Shown here piece after piece: positions 27,082 to 35,687 of a stretch of 64,000 bases of DNA; the stretch's first letter is position 1; every line of letters starts with the position of its first letter. The notes under the pieces were generated by a model. It searched no databases. It was not told the origin of the DNA and saw only the letters and a list, made by a program, of their open reading frames with translations. A program made the translations under genes and the position numbers. Source of the DNA: Bifidobacterium biavatii DSM 23969. Lineage in GTDB: Bacteria; Actinomycetota; Actinomycetes; Actinomycetales; Bifidobacteriaceae. The stretch spans positions 34,805 through 98,804 of the forward strand of contig NZ_JGYN01000021.1 of the NCBI RefSeq assembly GCF_000741165.1. The letters run 5' to 3'.

Positions 27082-28599
27082 TCAGTGCTGGTTGTTGAGA
27101 CGGTGGTACATCTCAGACAGCTGCAGTTCCTTCTCGAACTGGCGGGCGGTGGTGTCCTTGTCAATGACGGCGAGCTCCACGCCGGCGATGCGGGCGAAGT
27201 CCTCCCAAGCCTCACGGCCGACGGAGGTAGTCATGCAGGTGTGGTGCGAGCCGCCGGCGGTGATCCAGCACTGGACGGCGGTCTTCAGGGACGGCTGCGG
27301 CTTCCAGACGGCGCGGGCGCACGGCAGCTCCTTGAGGGAGCCCTGCGGCTCGACGACGTCGACCACGTCCATGAGCAGGCGGAAGCGCTCGCGCTCGTCG
27401 GCCATGGAGACCACAACGGCGTCCTTCTTCGGCTTGCCGGAGAAGACCAGACGCACCGGGTCGGCCTTGCCGCCGATGCCGAGCGGGTGGATCTCCAGCT
27501 TCGGCTTGGCGATGGTGCCGATGGCCGGGGAGACCTCGAGCATGTGGGAGCCCATGTCGAGCTCATTGCCCTCGGTGAAGTTGTAGGAGTAGTCCTCCAT
27601 GAGGGAGGCGCCACCGTCAAGGCCGTAGCCCATCACGGCGCCGATGCGGACCAGCACGGCGGTCTTCCAGTCGCCTTCGGCGGAGAAGCCCCAGCCGTAC
27701 TCGGACGGGAAGCGCTGCGGGCCGACGCCCGGCAGCTGCGGCAGGGCGCCGAGGTCCTCGAAGTTGTCGACGCCGGCGGTGCAGCCGTTGGCGCGCATCA
27801 TGTTGACCATCGCGGCCTCTTCCTTGGCGGCGATGAACAGGGAGTCGTACTTGGCATCCAGCAGGGCCGGGTCGACGTCGTACTTGGCCTTGTAGTCCTC
27901 GATGATCTCCTTGACCTGATCGTCCTTGACGGCGTCGTACGCGGCAACGAGCTCGTTGACGGCCCAGGTGTTGATGGAGGCGCCGAACACGCGCTCAGCT
28001 TCGGTCTTGTCGCCTTCGGTGACGGCGACGTTGCGCATGTTGTCGCCCCAACGCATGACCTTCATGTTGTTGGAGGCGTCCCAGCCGGCGCAGGCGCGAG
28101 CCCAGGTGCCGACCTTCTCGGCGACCTCCGGGTCGGTGTAGTGGCCGACGACGATCTTGCGCGGGATGCCGAGGCGGGAGACGATGTAACCGAACTCACG
28201 GTCGCCGTGGGCGGCCTGGTTCAGGTTCATGAAGTCCATGTCGATGGTCTCCCACGGGATCTCCTTGTGGTGCTGGGTGGCCAGCTGCAGCAGCGGCTTG
28301 GTCAGCACTTCGAGGCCGCGGATCCACATCTTGGCCGGGGAGAAGGTGTGGCACCAGGCGATGACGCCGATGACGTTCGGGTTGGCGGAGGCCTCGACCA
28401 TGAACTGCTTGACGCCGTCGGAGGACTTCAGGGTCGGCTTGAGGACGATCTTGGCCGGGATCTTGCCGGTCTTGTTCAGGTAGTCGACCATTTCCGCGGA
28501 GTGCGCGGCGACCTGGCGAAGGGCTTCCTCGCCGTACAGGTCCTGCGAGCCGACGCCGAACCAGATTTCCTTGCCCTCAAAGGGGTTTTCCATTGCCAT
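27082..28599 (-). CDS. araA: L-arabinose isomerase
   Basis: This 505-residue cytosolic enzyme converts L-arabinose to L-ribulose using Mn2+. The N-terminus ENPFEGKEIWFGVGSQDLYGEEAL and the motifs GVIAWCHTFSPAKMWI, ALPQLPGVGPQRFPSEYGWGF and the metal-site region EGNELDMGSHMLEVSPAI are diagnostic for AraA. Length is standard. The start at 28599 follows AAAGGAG; the frame upstream runs into the araD gap and has no support. It is the last gene of the minus-strand cluster araB-araD-araA, 41 bp after araD. Expression is probably controlled from the operator upstream of araB. Confidence 0.97.
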   Translation of the reverse strand: MAMENPFEGKEIWFGVGSQDLYGEEALRQVAAHSAEMVDYLNKTGKIPAKIVLKPTLKSSDGVKQFMVEASANPNVIGVIAWCHTFSPAKMWIRGLEVLTKPLLQLATQHHKEIPWETIDMDFMNLNQAAHGDREFGYIVSRLGIPRKIVVGHYTDPEVAEKVGTWARACAGWDASNNMKVMRWGDNMRNVAVTEGDKTEAERVFGASINTWAVNELVAAYDAVKDDQVKEIIEDYKAKYDVDPALLDAKYDSLFIAAKEEAAMVNMMRANGCTAGVDNFEDLGALPQLPGVGPQRFPSEYGWGFSAEGDWKTAVLVRIGAVMGYGLDGGASLMEDYSYNFTEGNELDMGSHMLEVSPAIGTIAKPKLEIHPLGIGGKADPVRLVFSGKPKKDAVVVSMADERERFRLLMDVVDVVEPQGSLKELPCARAVWKPQPSLKTAVQCWITAGGSHHTCMTTSVGREAWEDFARIAGVELAVIDKDTTARQFEKELQLSEMYHRLNNQH

Positions 28600-28640
28600 G
28601 ATTGGCTCCTTTGTTACTTCGTTGTGAAAAATTTGTTTGC

Positions 28641-29333
28641 TCAGTGCTGGCCGTAGACGTTCTGGTAGCGGTCGTTCAGCTTGTCGATGTCGGCCTGCGG
28701 GATCTCGATGATGTCGCCGAGCTGCTTGGCGGCCCACATGGTGTGCGCGACTTCCTCGGTCATGGCGGCGGCCTTGACGGCGGCCTCAGCGTCCTTGCCG
28801 ATGGTGAACGGGCCGTGGTTCTGCATGAGGACGGCCGGGGACTTCGGGTACTTCTTGAGCGTTTCGACGACGCCCTCGCCGATGGCCTCGGAGCCGATGA
28901 GGCGGAACGGGCCGACCGGCACCGGGCCGCCGAACTCGTCGCCCATCATGGTCAGGCCGCACGGGATGTTCTGGCCGGTGGCCGCCCACGCGGTCGCGTA
29001 GGTGGAGTGCGTGTGCACGACGCCGTAGACGTTCGGCATGTGGCGGTAGATGTACGCGTGGGACGCGGTGTCGGAGGACGGGGCTTCGGTGCCGTCGACG
29101 ACGTTGCCGTCGAGGTCGCACACGACCATGGAGCCCGGGGTCAGGTATTCGTAGCGCACACCGGACGGCTTGATGACCATGAGGTCGGCGGTGTGCAGGC
29201 GCTGGGAGACGTTGCCCGCGGTCCACACGACGAGGTTCCACTTGATGAGCTGCTCGTGCAGGGTGGCGACGACCTCGCGCACCTGCTTGACTTCGGCGCG
29301 GACTTCCGGACCGTAATCAGCCAGAGTTGCCAT
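28641..29333 (-). CDS. araD: L-ribulose-5-phosphate 4-epimerase
   Basis: This 230-residue class II aldolase-family enzyme converts L-ribulose 5-phosphate to D-xylulose 5-phosphate, which enters the bifid shunt through phosphoketolase. Zn-binding histidines are visible in GVVHTHSTYATAWA and in ALQ-like MQNHGPFTIGKDAEAAV. The substrate-phosphate motif TAGNVSQR lies near residue 38 and KPSGVRYEYL near residue 54. AAAGGA precedes the ATG at acceptable spacing. It lies between araB and araA; the 168-bp gap to araB contains repeat copy B, which may affect relative expression. Confidence 0.97.
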   Translation of the reverse strand: MATLADYGPEVRAEVKQVREVVATLHEQLIKWNLVVWTAGNVSQRLHTADLMVIKPSGVRYEYLTPGSMVVCDLDGNVVDGTEAPSSDTASHAYIYRHMPNVYGVVHTHSTYATAWAATGQNIPCGLTMMGDEFGGPVPVGPFRLIGSEAIGEGVVETLKKYPKSPAVLMQNHGPFTIGKDAEAAVKAAAMTEEVAHTMWAAKQLGDIIEIPQADIDKLNDRYQNVYGQH

Positions 29334-29391
29334 GATGGTTTTCCTTTCGTTACAACAGATTATTGATGTTGGTTAAGTTCATGAAGCTGGC

Positions 29392-29447
29392 GGAGCCCCG
29401 GCTCCCTCGGCTGAGGGAGCTGTCAGCCGCAGGCTGACTGAGGGAGC
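29392..29447 (+). repeat. Dispersed palindromic repeat, copy B
   Basis: Two hairpins lie in tandem between araB and araD: GCTCCCTCGGCTGAGGGAGC (29401-29420) and TCAGCC-GCA-GGCTGA (29423-29437), then CTGAGGGAG. Same layout and orientation as copy D (51692). Inside an operon, such hairpins may stabilise or partly terminate the transcript. Confidence 0.8.
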
Positions 29448-29501
29448 GTCGCGGTCGAAGACCGCCTGCCAGCGCAGTATCGCGCGCAGCGCGATTCGGT
29501 T

Positions 29502-31145
29502 TCAGCCTTCGAGCGGCACCGCGGCGATGGCGGCCTTCTCGATGGGCAGGCCCTTGCCGAAGCGCTCGAAGAAGCGCTCGAAGCCGGCCACGTCGGACGA
29601 GTCCGGCGTTTCGGTGGTGGACTGCGCGTCCTTGAACACGCGGCCGTCGAGGTAGTCGGCGAGGTTGGTGTGGTCCTCGTTGGTGTTCCACAGGTAGTCG
29701 GCGAGCACGGCCATGCCCCAGGCGCCGCCTTCGGCTGCGGTGGTCATGACCTTGATCGGGGTGTCGAACGCGGCGGCGAGGATCTTCTGCGCGACCTTCG
29801 GGGTGGTGAAGATGCCGCCGTGGCCGACGAGGGAGTCGATTTCGACGTGCTCGTCCTTGGTCATCACATCCATGCCGATCTTGACCGGGCTGAACGCGCT
29901 GAACAGCTGGGCGCGCATGAAGTTCGCGAGGCTCATGCGGGCTTCGGGGTTGCGCACGAAGAGCGGGCGGCCCTCCTCGAGGCCGGCGAGGAATTCGCCG
30001 GAGCGGAACGGGTAGTTGATCAGGCCGCCGCAGTCGGCGTCCGCGTCGTCGGAGATAGCGGTGCGGAATAGCGTGCCGTACAGCGTGCCGGCGTCGACCG
30101 GCTGGCCGATCGCGGCCGCGAACTGGCCGAACAGACCGACCCACGCGTTGAGGTCGGAGGTGAAGTTGTTGGCGTGGCTCATGCCCGCGAGGTCGCCGGC
30201 CGGCGTGGTGACGAGGTCGACTTCCGGATGCAGGGCCTTGAGCTTGTGCTCGAGCACGACCATCGCGAAGATGGAGGTGCCGGCGGAGACGTTGCCTGTG
30301 CGCACGCGCACAGAGTTGGTGGCGACCATGCCGGTGCCCGCGTCGCCTTCCGGCGGAGCGAGGACGATGCCCGGCTTGAGGGTGCCGGTCGGGTCGAGCA
30401 GCAGCGCGCCGGCCTCGGTGAGCTTGCCGGCCGGAGTGCCCGCGACGAGCGGGGTCGGCAGCAGGTTTTCGAGCTTCCACGGCTGGGCCGCGACCTCGGG
30501 CAGCGCATCGAACTTCTCGATGAACGCCTGTTCGTAGGTGTGGGTGGTCGGGTCGATCGGGAACATGCCGGAGGCGTCGCCGATGCCGAGCACCTTTTCG
30601 CCGGTGAGCTTCCAGTGCACGTATCCGGCCAGCGTGGTGAAGTAGGCGACCTTGGAGACGTGCTCTTCCTTGTTAAGCACGCACTGGTAGAGGTGCGCGA
30701 TGGACCAACGTTCGGGGATGTTGTACTGGAACAGCTCGGAGAGCTTCTCGTGGGCTTCGTGCGTGTTGGTGTTCTGCCAAGTGCGGAACGGCACGAGCAG
30801 TTCGCCGTCCTTGTCGAAGGCGAGATAGCCGTGCATCATGGCGGAGAAGCCGATGTGGCCGATCTTGGTGAGCTTTTCGCCGTAGGCGGTGTGCACGTCG
30901 TTGGCCATGGCGGCGTAGGCGGACTGCAGACCCTTCCAGATTTCGTCGACCGAGTAGCTCCACAGGCCGTCTTCGAGGTGGCTGGCCCAGCTGTAGTCGC
31001 CGGAGGCGATGGTGGAATACGTGTCGTCGATCAGCACGGCCTTGATGCGGGTGGATCCGAATTCGATGCCCAGCGCGGTCTTGCCGGCACGGATCTTTTC
31101 GGCGATGCCGGCGATCTGCTCGGTGTCGCTCACGGTTGCTGCCAT
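29502..31145 (-). CDS. araB: Ribulokinase (FGGY family)
   Basis: This 547-residue cytosolic kinase phosphorylates L-ribulose to L-ribulose 5-phosphate. The N-terminal FGGY fold begins with ALGIEFGSTRIKAVLID, and IGFSAMMHGYLAFD carries the sugar-binding Met-His-Gly. The ATPase half includes VRTGNVSAGTSIFAM and TTAAEGGAWGMAVLADY, close to the FGGY C-terminal signature. It resembles the bifidobacterial AraB type, which differs from the E. coli enzyme. AAGGAG lies 8 nt before the ATG. It is the first gene of the cluster, and the LacI-type operator at 31207-31220 lies 62 bp upstream. Confidence 0.95.
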   Translation of the reverse strand: MAATVSDTEQIAGIAEKIRAGKTALGIEFGSTRIKAVLIDDTYSTIASGDYSWASHLEDGLWSYSVDEIWKGLQSAYAAMANDVHTAYGEKLTKIGHIGFSAMMHGYLAFDKDGELLVPFRTWQNTNTHEAHEKLSELFQYNIPERWSIAHLYQCVLNKEEHVSKVAYFTTLAGYVHWKLTGEKVLGIGDASGMFPIDPTTHTYEQAFIEKFDALPEVAAQPWKLENLLPTPLVAGTPAGKLTEAGALLLDPTGTLKPGIVLAPPEGDAGTGMVATNSVRVRTGNVSAGTSIFAMVVLEHKLKALHPEVDLVTTPAGDLAGMSHANNFTSDLNAWVGLFGQFAAAIGQPVDAGTLYGTLFRTAISDDADADCGGLINYPFRSGEFLAGLEEGRPLFVRNPEARMSLANFMRAQLFSAFSPVKIGMDVMTKDEHVEIDSLVGHGGIFTTPKVAQKILAAAFDTPIKVMTTAAEGGAWGMAVLADYLWNTNEDHTNLADYLDGRVFKDAQSTTETPDSSDVAGFERFFERFGKGLPIEKAAIAAVPLEG

Positions 31146-31206
31146 AGTGCGGACTCCTTATTCTTGCCTGAAGTTCCCAAGCGCCGCATCTACTCCTTCG
31201 GAGAAC

Positions 31207-31220
31207 TGTTAGCGCTCACA
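31207..31220. promoter_or_regulatory. LacI-type operator upstream of araB
   Basis: TGTTAGCGCTCACA matches the consensus at 13 of 14 positions and is nearly palindromic about the AGCGCT core. It lies 62 bp before the araB start codon, where it would overlap or follow the promoter of the araB-araD-araA cluster. Confidence 0.75.
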
Positions 31221-31379
31221 TCAACGGTTTCATTGTAGCGAGGTCAGTGGATGAGCACAAGCTCGACGTGTCTCGAATTGATAGCGGGATATCAGCCGAC
31301 CTTATGACCGACTTCACCCCGGCCGGTCGGCTCGATCGGCCTAGCACTTTGTCAGACTTAATGTGATGGGTTCTGACTA

Positions 31380-31421
31380 CCCCTCAGTCACTGCGTGACA
31401 GCTCCCCTGACAAGGGGAGCC
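31380..31421 (-). repeat. Dispersed palindromic repeat, copy C
   Basis: CCCCTCAGTCAC-TGC-GTGACAGCTCCCCT-GACA-AGGGGAGCC makes the same two hairpins as the other copies, in the orientation of copy A. It lies 80 bp behind the stop codon of the LacI gene and could double as its terminator. Confidence 0.8.
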
Positions 31422-31501
31422 GAGAACAATAAGAACACCACAGCGAAGATCCGACACAGTACCAGCGTCAGTACAGCCGCCCCCGGTCATCACCGGCTGC
31501 C

Positions 31502-32620
31502 TCAGCGGCGCGGCGCGGCCGGTGCCAGCGACGCGCGGTTGATCACCGACGCCGGGATCAGCCCCACGCCGTGCGCAGACTCGGGCAGGGCCACGCCCTC
31601 GCCCTCCCCCAGCAATCGCAGCGCCTCACGCATCGCCGCGCGGCCGAGCTGTTCGAAATCGGGCTTCACCGTGGTCAGCGGCGGATACATGTTGTCCATC
31701 GCAGGCATGTCGTCGAATCCGACCAGGCTCACATCCTGCGGAATGCGCACGCCATGCTCGTGCAGCGCGCGCGCCACGCCGACCGCCATCGCGTCGTTCG
31801 CGGCGACGACGACCGTCGGCAGCACGCCGCCGGACCGTCCGATCGAATCGAGCAGATGGTTCATCCGGCCGTACGCTTCGGACGAATCCCACGTGTCGCA
31901 GCGGACCGTGACCGAACTGATCGCCTTCTCGCGCGATAGCTTCACCCACGCGTCCAATCGCGTCGCCGCGTCGCGCCATTCGGACGGGCCCGCGAAATAC
32001 AGCGCGCGGCGATGCCCGTACTCGCCGAGCAGACGCACGACCTCCTCCATCGCACCCCACTGGTCGATGCCGACCATCGATACCTTGCCGTGATCGTGCG
32101 AACGGATCAGGCGCAGACCTTCGCTCACGCTCAGCGAGCCGTGCGTGGACGTGACGAACACGCGCGGCTGGCTCACCCGCGTGCGGCAGGCCGCCTCGAA
32201 CATGGTGTCGGTCGGGGTCAAGAAGATGAACGCGTCGACGTTCTGCTCGTTGAACGTGCCGCACAGGTCCTCGAATTCGGCCTGCGTGCACGAGGCGCTG
32301 TGCACCATCATCACCGACATGAACAGGCCATGCTGCCGGGCGAGCGTTTCGATCGACGTGATCGCCGAGATCGGGCCGAAGAAGCGCAGTCCGCCGGCGA
32401 TCAGGCCGATGGTGCGCGACCGGCGCGACGCGAGCGCGCGTGCGGAATTGCTGGGATGATAGTCGAGCTGCTTGATCGCGGCCTGCACCTTGGCCCGGGT
32501 CGCGTCCGACACGTCGGGTGAATTGTTGATGACCCTGGATACGGTCTGGTGGCTGACCCCCGCCAGTTTGGCCACTTCGAACATCGACGGGCGCTTGCCC
32601 GCCCCGCGCTTGCCTGCCAT
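31502..32620 (-). CDS. LacI-family regulator of the arabinose genes
   Basis: This 372-residue repressor has a typical N-terminal HTH and hinge (SMFEVAKLAGVSHQTVSRVI, then AAIKQLDYHPSNSARAL) and a sugar-sensing core ending with ISLVGFDD-like VSLVGFDDMPAMD and PPLTTVKPDF. It lies directly upstream of araB on the same strand. Bifidobacteria control arabinose use through LacI-type regulators (AraQ/AraU types, from memory); this gene is a good candidate. The start at 32620 is chosen because GGGGAGG lies 7 nt before it; the upstream ATG overlaps that ribosome binding site. Its own upstream region holds an operator (32694-32707), implying autoregulation. Confidence 0.9.
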   Translation of the reverse strand: MAGKRGAGKRPSMFEVAKLAGVSHQTVSRVINNSPDVSDATRAKVQAAIKQLDYHPSNSARALASRRSRTIGLIAGGLRFFGPISAITSIETLARQHGLFMSVMMVHSASCTQAEFEDLCGTFNEQNVDAFIFLTPTDTMFEAACRTRVSQPRVFVTSTHGSLSVSEGLRLIRSHDHGKVSMVGIDQWGAMEEVVRLLGEYGHRRALYFAGPSEWRDAATRLDAWVKLSREKAISSVTVRCDTWDSSEAYGRMNHLLDSIGRSGGVLPTVVVAANDAMAVGVARALHEHGVRIPQDVSLVGFDDMPAMDNMYPPLTTVKPDFEQLGRAAMREALRLLGEGEGVALPESAHGVGLIPASVINRASLAPAAPRR

Positions 32621-32693
32621 ACGTAAACCTCCCCGCATGTCTGCCTCGGCATCGGTGTCTTCGAGCTTACCGCGTCCGCGAGCGCAACACGGT

Positions 32694-32707
32694 GAGAACG
32701 CTCACAA
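32694..32707. promoter_or_regulatory. LacI-type operator upstream of the arabinose-region lacI gene
   Basis: TGAGAACGCTCACA matches the consensus TGTGARCGCTCACA at 13 of 14 positions. It lies 74 bp upstream of the lacI start codon, consistent with autoregulation. Confidence 0.7.
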
Positions 32708-32863
32708 TCGCCGTACATTGCGGAAATTCATGTCGCCGATCATGCACAGGAACCTCGCGCACGGTCCGAAAGCCGAAACGCATCATCTCGTGCTTCGAGA
32801 CCGCAACGGCGAAACCGCTTCGCTCAGGTAAGTGCAGACCGAGCACAGACGAGCGCAGCAAGC

Positions 32864-33577
32864 TCAGGTGAGCTTCCAACTGACGCGATGCAGCGGCGTG
32901 GGCCCCAGTTCGGCGATGGCGGCGCGGTGCACGGCCGAGCCGTAGCCTTTGTTGCGCTCCCACTCGTACGGCGCCCACTCGGGATGGGCCTGCGCAAGGT
33001 CGACCATGAGCCGGTCTCGCGTGACCTTGGCGATGACCGCCGCCGTGGCGACGGTCGCGCAGTGCCGGTCGGCCTTGACCAGCGTGGTGATGCGCGCTGG
33101 GGCGGGCACGTCGGGCGCGTCGAAGGTGTCGAGCGTTTTCGTGATGTAGTCGTTCGGCCCGTCGAGAATGCCGGCAACGCGCACGGCGGTCTGATCGCCG
33201 TTCGCACCGTCAGTTCCCAGTCCCAGCTTGCGTTCGGCTTCGGCGAGCGCGCGCAGGGCCGCGACGCCGAGCGCGTGGGAGATGCCCCATTCGTCGATTT
33301 CCGTGTTGCTGGCCGAGCCGACGGCCCACGACGCGCACCATGATTTGAGTTCGTCGTAGATCGCCTCGCGCCGGCGTTCGGTGAGCATTTTCGAGTCGGC
33401 CACGCCGTCGGGCACATCGAGTGACGGCAGGTCGCGCGCGCGGATCATAGCCGCGCCGACCATCACCGGTCCGGCGAGCGAACCGCGGCCGACCTCGTCG
33501 AAACCGACGATCAGTTCCGCTCCCTCGTCAGCAAGCTCACGTTCCAGCCGCAGCGTCGGTATTTCCTGAATCGACAT
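32864..33577 (-). CDS. rnhB: Ribonuclease HII
   Basis: This 237-residue enzyme removes ribonucleotides and RNA primers from RNA-DNA hybrids. The catalytic region GFDEVGRGSLAGPVMVGAAMI holds the Asp-Glu pair near residue 25, and the later ADRHCATVATAAVIAKVTRD holds the family's conserved lysine and acidic residues. EWERNKGYGSAVHRAAI near the C-terminus is typical. Length is normal. AAAGGA precedes the ATG at 33577. It lies 13 bp downstream of lepB on the same strand; the order rplS-lepB-rnhB is a common actinobacterial arrangement. Confidence 0.95.
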   Translation of the reverse strand: MSIQEIPTLRLERELADEGAELIVGFDEVGRGSLAGPVMVGAAMIRARDLPSLDVPDGVADSKMLTERRREAIYDELKSWCASWAVGSASNTEIDEWGISHALGVAALRALAEAERKLGLGTDGANGDQTAVRVAGILDGPNDYITKTLDTFDAPDVPAPARITTLVKADRHCATVATAAVIAKVTRDRLMVDLAQAHPEWAPYEWERNKGYGSAVHRAAIAELGPTPLHRVSWKLT

Positions 33578-33590
33578 GGCCGTCCTTTCG

Positions 33591-34373
33591 TTACGATTGC
33601 TGCGATTCGCTGCCGTCCGGCACGTCGGCGAACACGTCGCGATGATCAGCGAACAGGCCAATACGATCGATCGGCCAGTATCGTGCGACAGCAACGCCAA
33701 CCACGTCGCCCACCGGCACGAGACCGTGCTCGCCGTCGTCCTGATGATAGCGGGAATCGGCGGAATTCGCGCGGTTGTCGCCGAGCACGAACACGTGGCC
33801 GGCGGTGACCTCGACACGGAACGGGAACGCGCTCGGTTCGACGCCGGGGCGCAGGTAGGAGCTTTCGTCCACGGCCACGCCGTTGACTTTGACCGGCTGG
33901 CCCGCACCCTCGCATTCGACCACGTCGCCGGGCAGGCCGATGAGACGCTTGATGAGATAGTCGCCGCCGAAGTTGCCGCTGTGCTCCGCGGACAGCCAGT
34001 TGGCGGGATCCTTGAACACGACGACGTCGCCGCGCTTGAGATCGAAGACACGCGGCGTGAGCTTGCTGGTGACGACCTTGTCGCCGGGCTCGATCGTGTT
34101 CATCATGGAACCGGACGGGATCACATAGCAGCCGATGAGCAGAATGCGCACGAGCAGCACGGCGATCACCGGCACGCCGCACCAGATCAGGAAATCATGC
34201 CAGCCGGAGCGTTCCCGGCCGCCACCGTTCCGCAACGCACCGCCATTTGCGCCATACGAGCCGGACGCACCACCGCGGGCCGCCTCAAACTCCGCGCGCG
34301 ACGGCAACGGCTCCGGATTCACGCCATGATCGGACACCATCAGCGTGTGCAGATCCTCGTCGTTCGACTGCAT
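33591..34373 (-). CDS. lepB: Signal peptidase I
   Basis: This 260-residue membrane protease removes signal peptides from exported proteins. An acidic, glycine-rich cytoplasmic N-terminus precedes one transmembrane helix (FLIWCGVPVIAVLLVRILLI). The catalytic Ser lies in PSGSMMNTIEPGD and the Lys in YLIKRLIGLPGDVVEC; GDNRANSADSR is the third family box. The start at 34373 is preferred because AAGGAG stands 6 nt before this ATG, against no site for the ATG six codons upstream. rnhB follows within 13 bp; rplS lies upstream, separated by a hairpin. Confidence 0.94.
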   Translation of the reverse strand: MQSNDEDLHTLMVSDHGVNPEPLPSRAEFEAARGGASGSYGANGGALRNGGGRERSGWHDFLIWCGVPVIAVLLVRILLIGCYVIPSGSMMNTIEPGDKVVTSKLTPRVFDLKRGDVVVFKDPANWLSAEHSGNFGGDYLIKRLIGLPGDVVECEGAGQPVKVNGVAVDESSYLRPGVEPSAFPFRVEVTAGHVFVLGDNRANSADSRYHQDDGEHGLVPVGDVVGVAVARYWPIDRIGLFADHRDVFADVPDGSESQQS

Positions 34374-34437
34374 GTGCAACTCCTTGTCCATTCCGGCGGC
34401 TTGACATCCGGCAACCCATCATACGGGACGCATACGC

Positions 34438-34470
34438 GAACAGCCCGGAACCAGACGGTCCGGGCTGTTC
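34438..34470 (-). terminator. Terminator-like hairpin between rplS and lepB
   Basis: A perfect 12-bp stem (GAACAGCCCGGA at 34438-34449 with TCCGGGCTGTTC at 34459-34470) closes on a 9-nt loop 20 bp past the rplS stop codon. The T tract is poor, so it may only partly separate rplS from lepB. Confidence 0.7.
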
Positions 34471-34490
34471 GTTCATACGCTAAGCAAAAC

Positions 34491-34856
34491 TCACTTGGCG
34501 ACGTTGTCGCGGCGCTCGACGATGCGAGCAGCCTTGCCACGCAGAGCACGCAGGTAGTACAGCTTGGCGCGACGCACACGGCCCTTGCGCACGAGCTTGA
34601 TGGAGTCGATGGACGGGGAGTGCACCGGGAAGCGGCGCTCAACGCCCGTGCCGAAGCTGATCTTGCGGACCACGAAGGTCTCGCGCACGCCGGCACCCTG
34701 ACGAGCGATCACCACGCCGGTGAACGTCTGGATACGGGAGTTGTTGCCTTCCTTGATCTTCACGTTCACGTCGACGGTGTCGCCGGGACGGAAGGCCGGG
34801 ATCTCCTCGGCCGACTTGAGGTGCTTGGCGTCAAAAGCGTCAATAGCGTTAGCCAT
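34491..34856 (-). CDS. rplS: Ribosomal protein L19
   Basis: This 121-residue protein sits at the 30S-50S interface. [39 protein letters not shown] and [33 protein letters not shown] are the standard L19 blocks in order. The start at 34856 follows AAGGA; the 11 extra codons of the longer frame lack support. A 270-bp non-coding stretch lies upstream and probably carries its promoter and leader; it contains a GCCCGG/CCGGGC inverted repeat near 35023-35062 but I could not assign a known leader RNA. Confidence 0.97.
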   Translation of the reverse strand: MANAIDAFDAKHLKSAEEIPAFRPGDTVDVNVKIKEGNNSRIQTFTGVVIARQGAGVRETFVVRKISFGTGVERRFPVHSPSIDSIKLVRKGRVRRAKLYYLRALRGKAARIVERRDNVAK

Positions 34857-35126
34857 GATATTCCTTAGTCGCTGCCGCATATCAGCCACAGTCAGGGGTC
34901 CGCCTCGCGTGTTGCATGGTTGCGAACGCCGTTGCGCGTTCGTCCGCCCGCGATCGGCGACCGATTCTTGTTATCCTTCGGGTCTGCCCTCGGGAAGCCT
35001 GCCAATCCGCCGGAGCGTTTGCCCGGCTGGACCCTTCGGAAAACCGGGCTTATGCGGCGACCCGGCTTTCGACACAGCGATCGCCAAGTTTACGCCGCTT
35101 TGCGGACATTACTGCCATTGCCGACA

Positions 35127-35594
35127 TCACTTGGCGCGCATCAGCTCTGCCACCGCAGCGCGAATAGCACGCTCAGCCGCGGCCGGGTCGTCGATGCCGG
35201 CCACCGACCGTTCGATCGGGCACATGCCGTCGCCCGCGCGGTTCAGGATCATCGGCACGAACGTGCCGTATTCGGCTGCAATGCCATTCGCGCGCAATGC
35301 CGCCAGTCCTGCCTCACTCATCGTCTGCGCGTATACGGCCGAGACGCCGAGCAACGCGTACAGCAGCGCCGCACCCTTGCCGACCACGCGGTCGGCGGCA
35401 GCGTATCCGTCGAGCCGCTGCCCGGCAGCCAACCATTGCAGCAGCGGCCGCACGCCGCGACCCGTGCCGGTCAGCGTCAACGTTTGCCCGGTCGCCGCGT
35501 CGGTACGACAGGCCACGCAGCCAAGCGAGTCGTCGCCCAGCAGCACGGTTTTCGCGCGTTCGAGATCGGCCGTCATCTGCGAATCGGTCATCAT
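35127..35594 (-). CDS. DUF1893 protein
   Basis: This 155-residue protein matches the DUF1893 family, whose known structure has a cytidine-deaminase-like fold. Typical stretches are DRVVGKGAALLYALLGV and ERSVAGIDDPAAA, with cysteines in LGCVACR and DGMCPIE. The function of the family is not established. AAAGGGG lies just before two adjacent ATG codons (35594 and 35591); either may be used. It is the last gene of a minus-strand group with an ECF S-component-like protein and a DUF362 gene. A strong hairpin at 35609-35636 stands directly in front of it. Confidence 0.8.
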   Translation of the reverse strand: MMTDSQMTADLERAKTVLLGDDSLGCVACRTDAATGQTLTLTGTGRGVRPLLQWLAAGQRLDGYAAADRVVGKGAALLYALLGVSAVYAQTMSEAGLAALRANGIAAEYGTFVPMILNRAGDGMCPIERSVAGIDDPAAAERAIRAAVAELMRAK

Positions 35595-35608
35595 GACCCC
35601 TTTCATGC

Positions 35609-35636
35609 GATGGCCCCTCGCGAACGAGGGGCCATC
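35609..35636. other. Perfect hairpin in front of the DUF1893 gene
   Basis: GATGGCCCCTCG (35609-35620) and CGAGGGGCCATC (35625-35636) form a perfect 12-bp stem with a 4-nt loop. It lies 9 nt from the ribosome binding site of the DUF1893 gene. On the plus strand it ends in ATTTC; on the minus strand no T tract follows, so it is not a clear terminator. It may stabilise mRNA or tune translation. Confidence 0.7.
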
Positions 35637-35687
35637 ATTTCACGCCGCGTACTGCGATCCGCGGCAATCCGTGACGATTTGCGACAA

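Larger units (their letters stand above)
31146..31501. other. Intergenic region upstream of araB
   Basis: This 356-bp region holds the araB promoter, the operator at 31207-31220 and repeat copy C at 31380-31421, which lies behind the LacI gene. It also contains a GACCGGCCGG-type stretch near 31312-31330 of no clear function. No coding sequence is supported. Confidence 0.6.

Noticed and set aside
34857..35126. A known ribosomal-protein leader RNA upstream of rplS
   Set aside because: One GC-rich inverted repeat is visible, but nothing matches a leader motif I can name.
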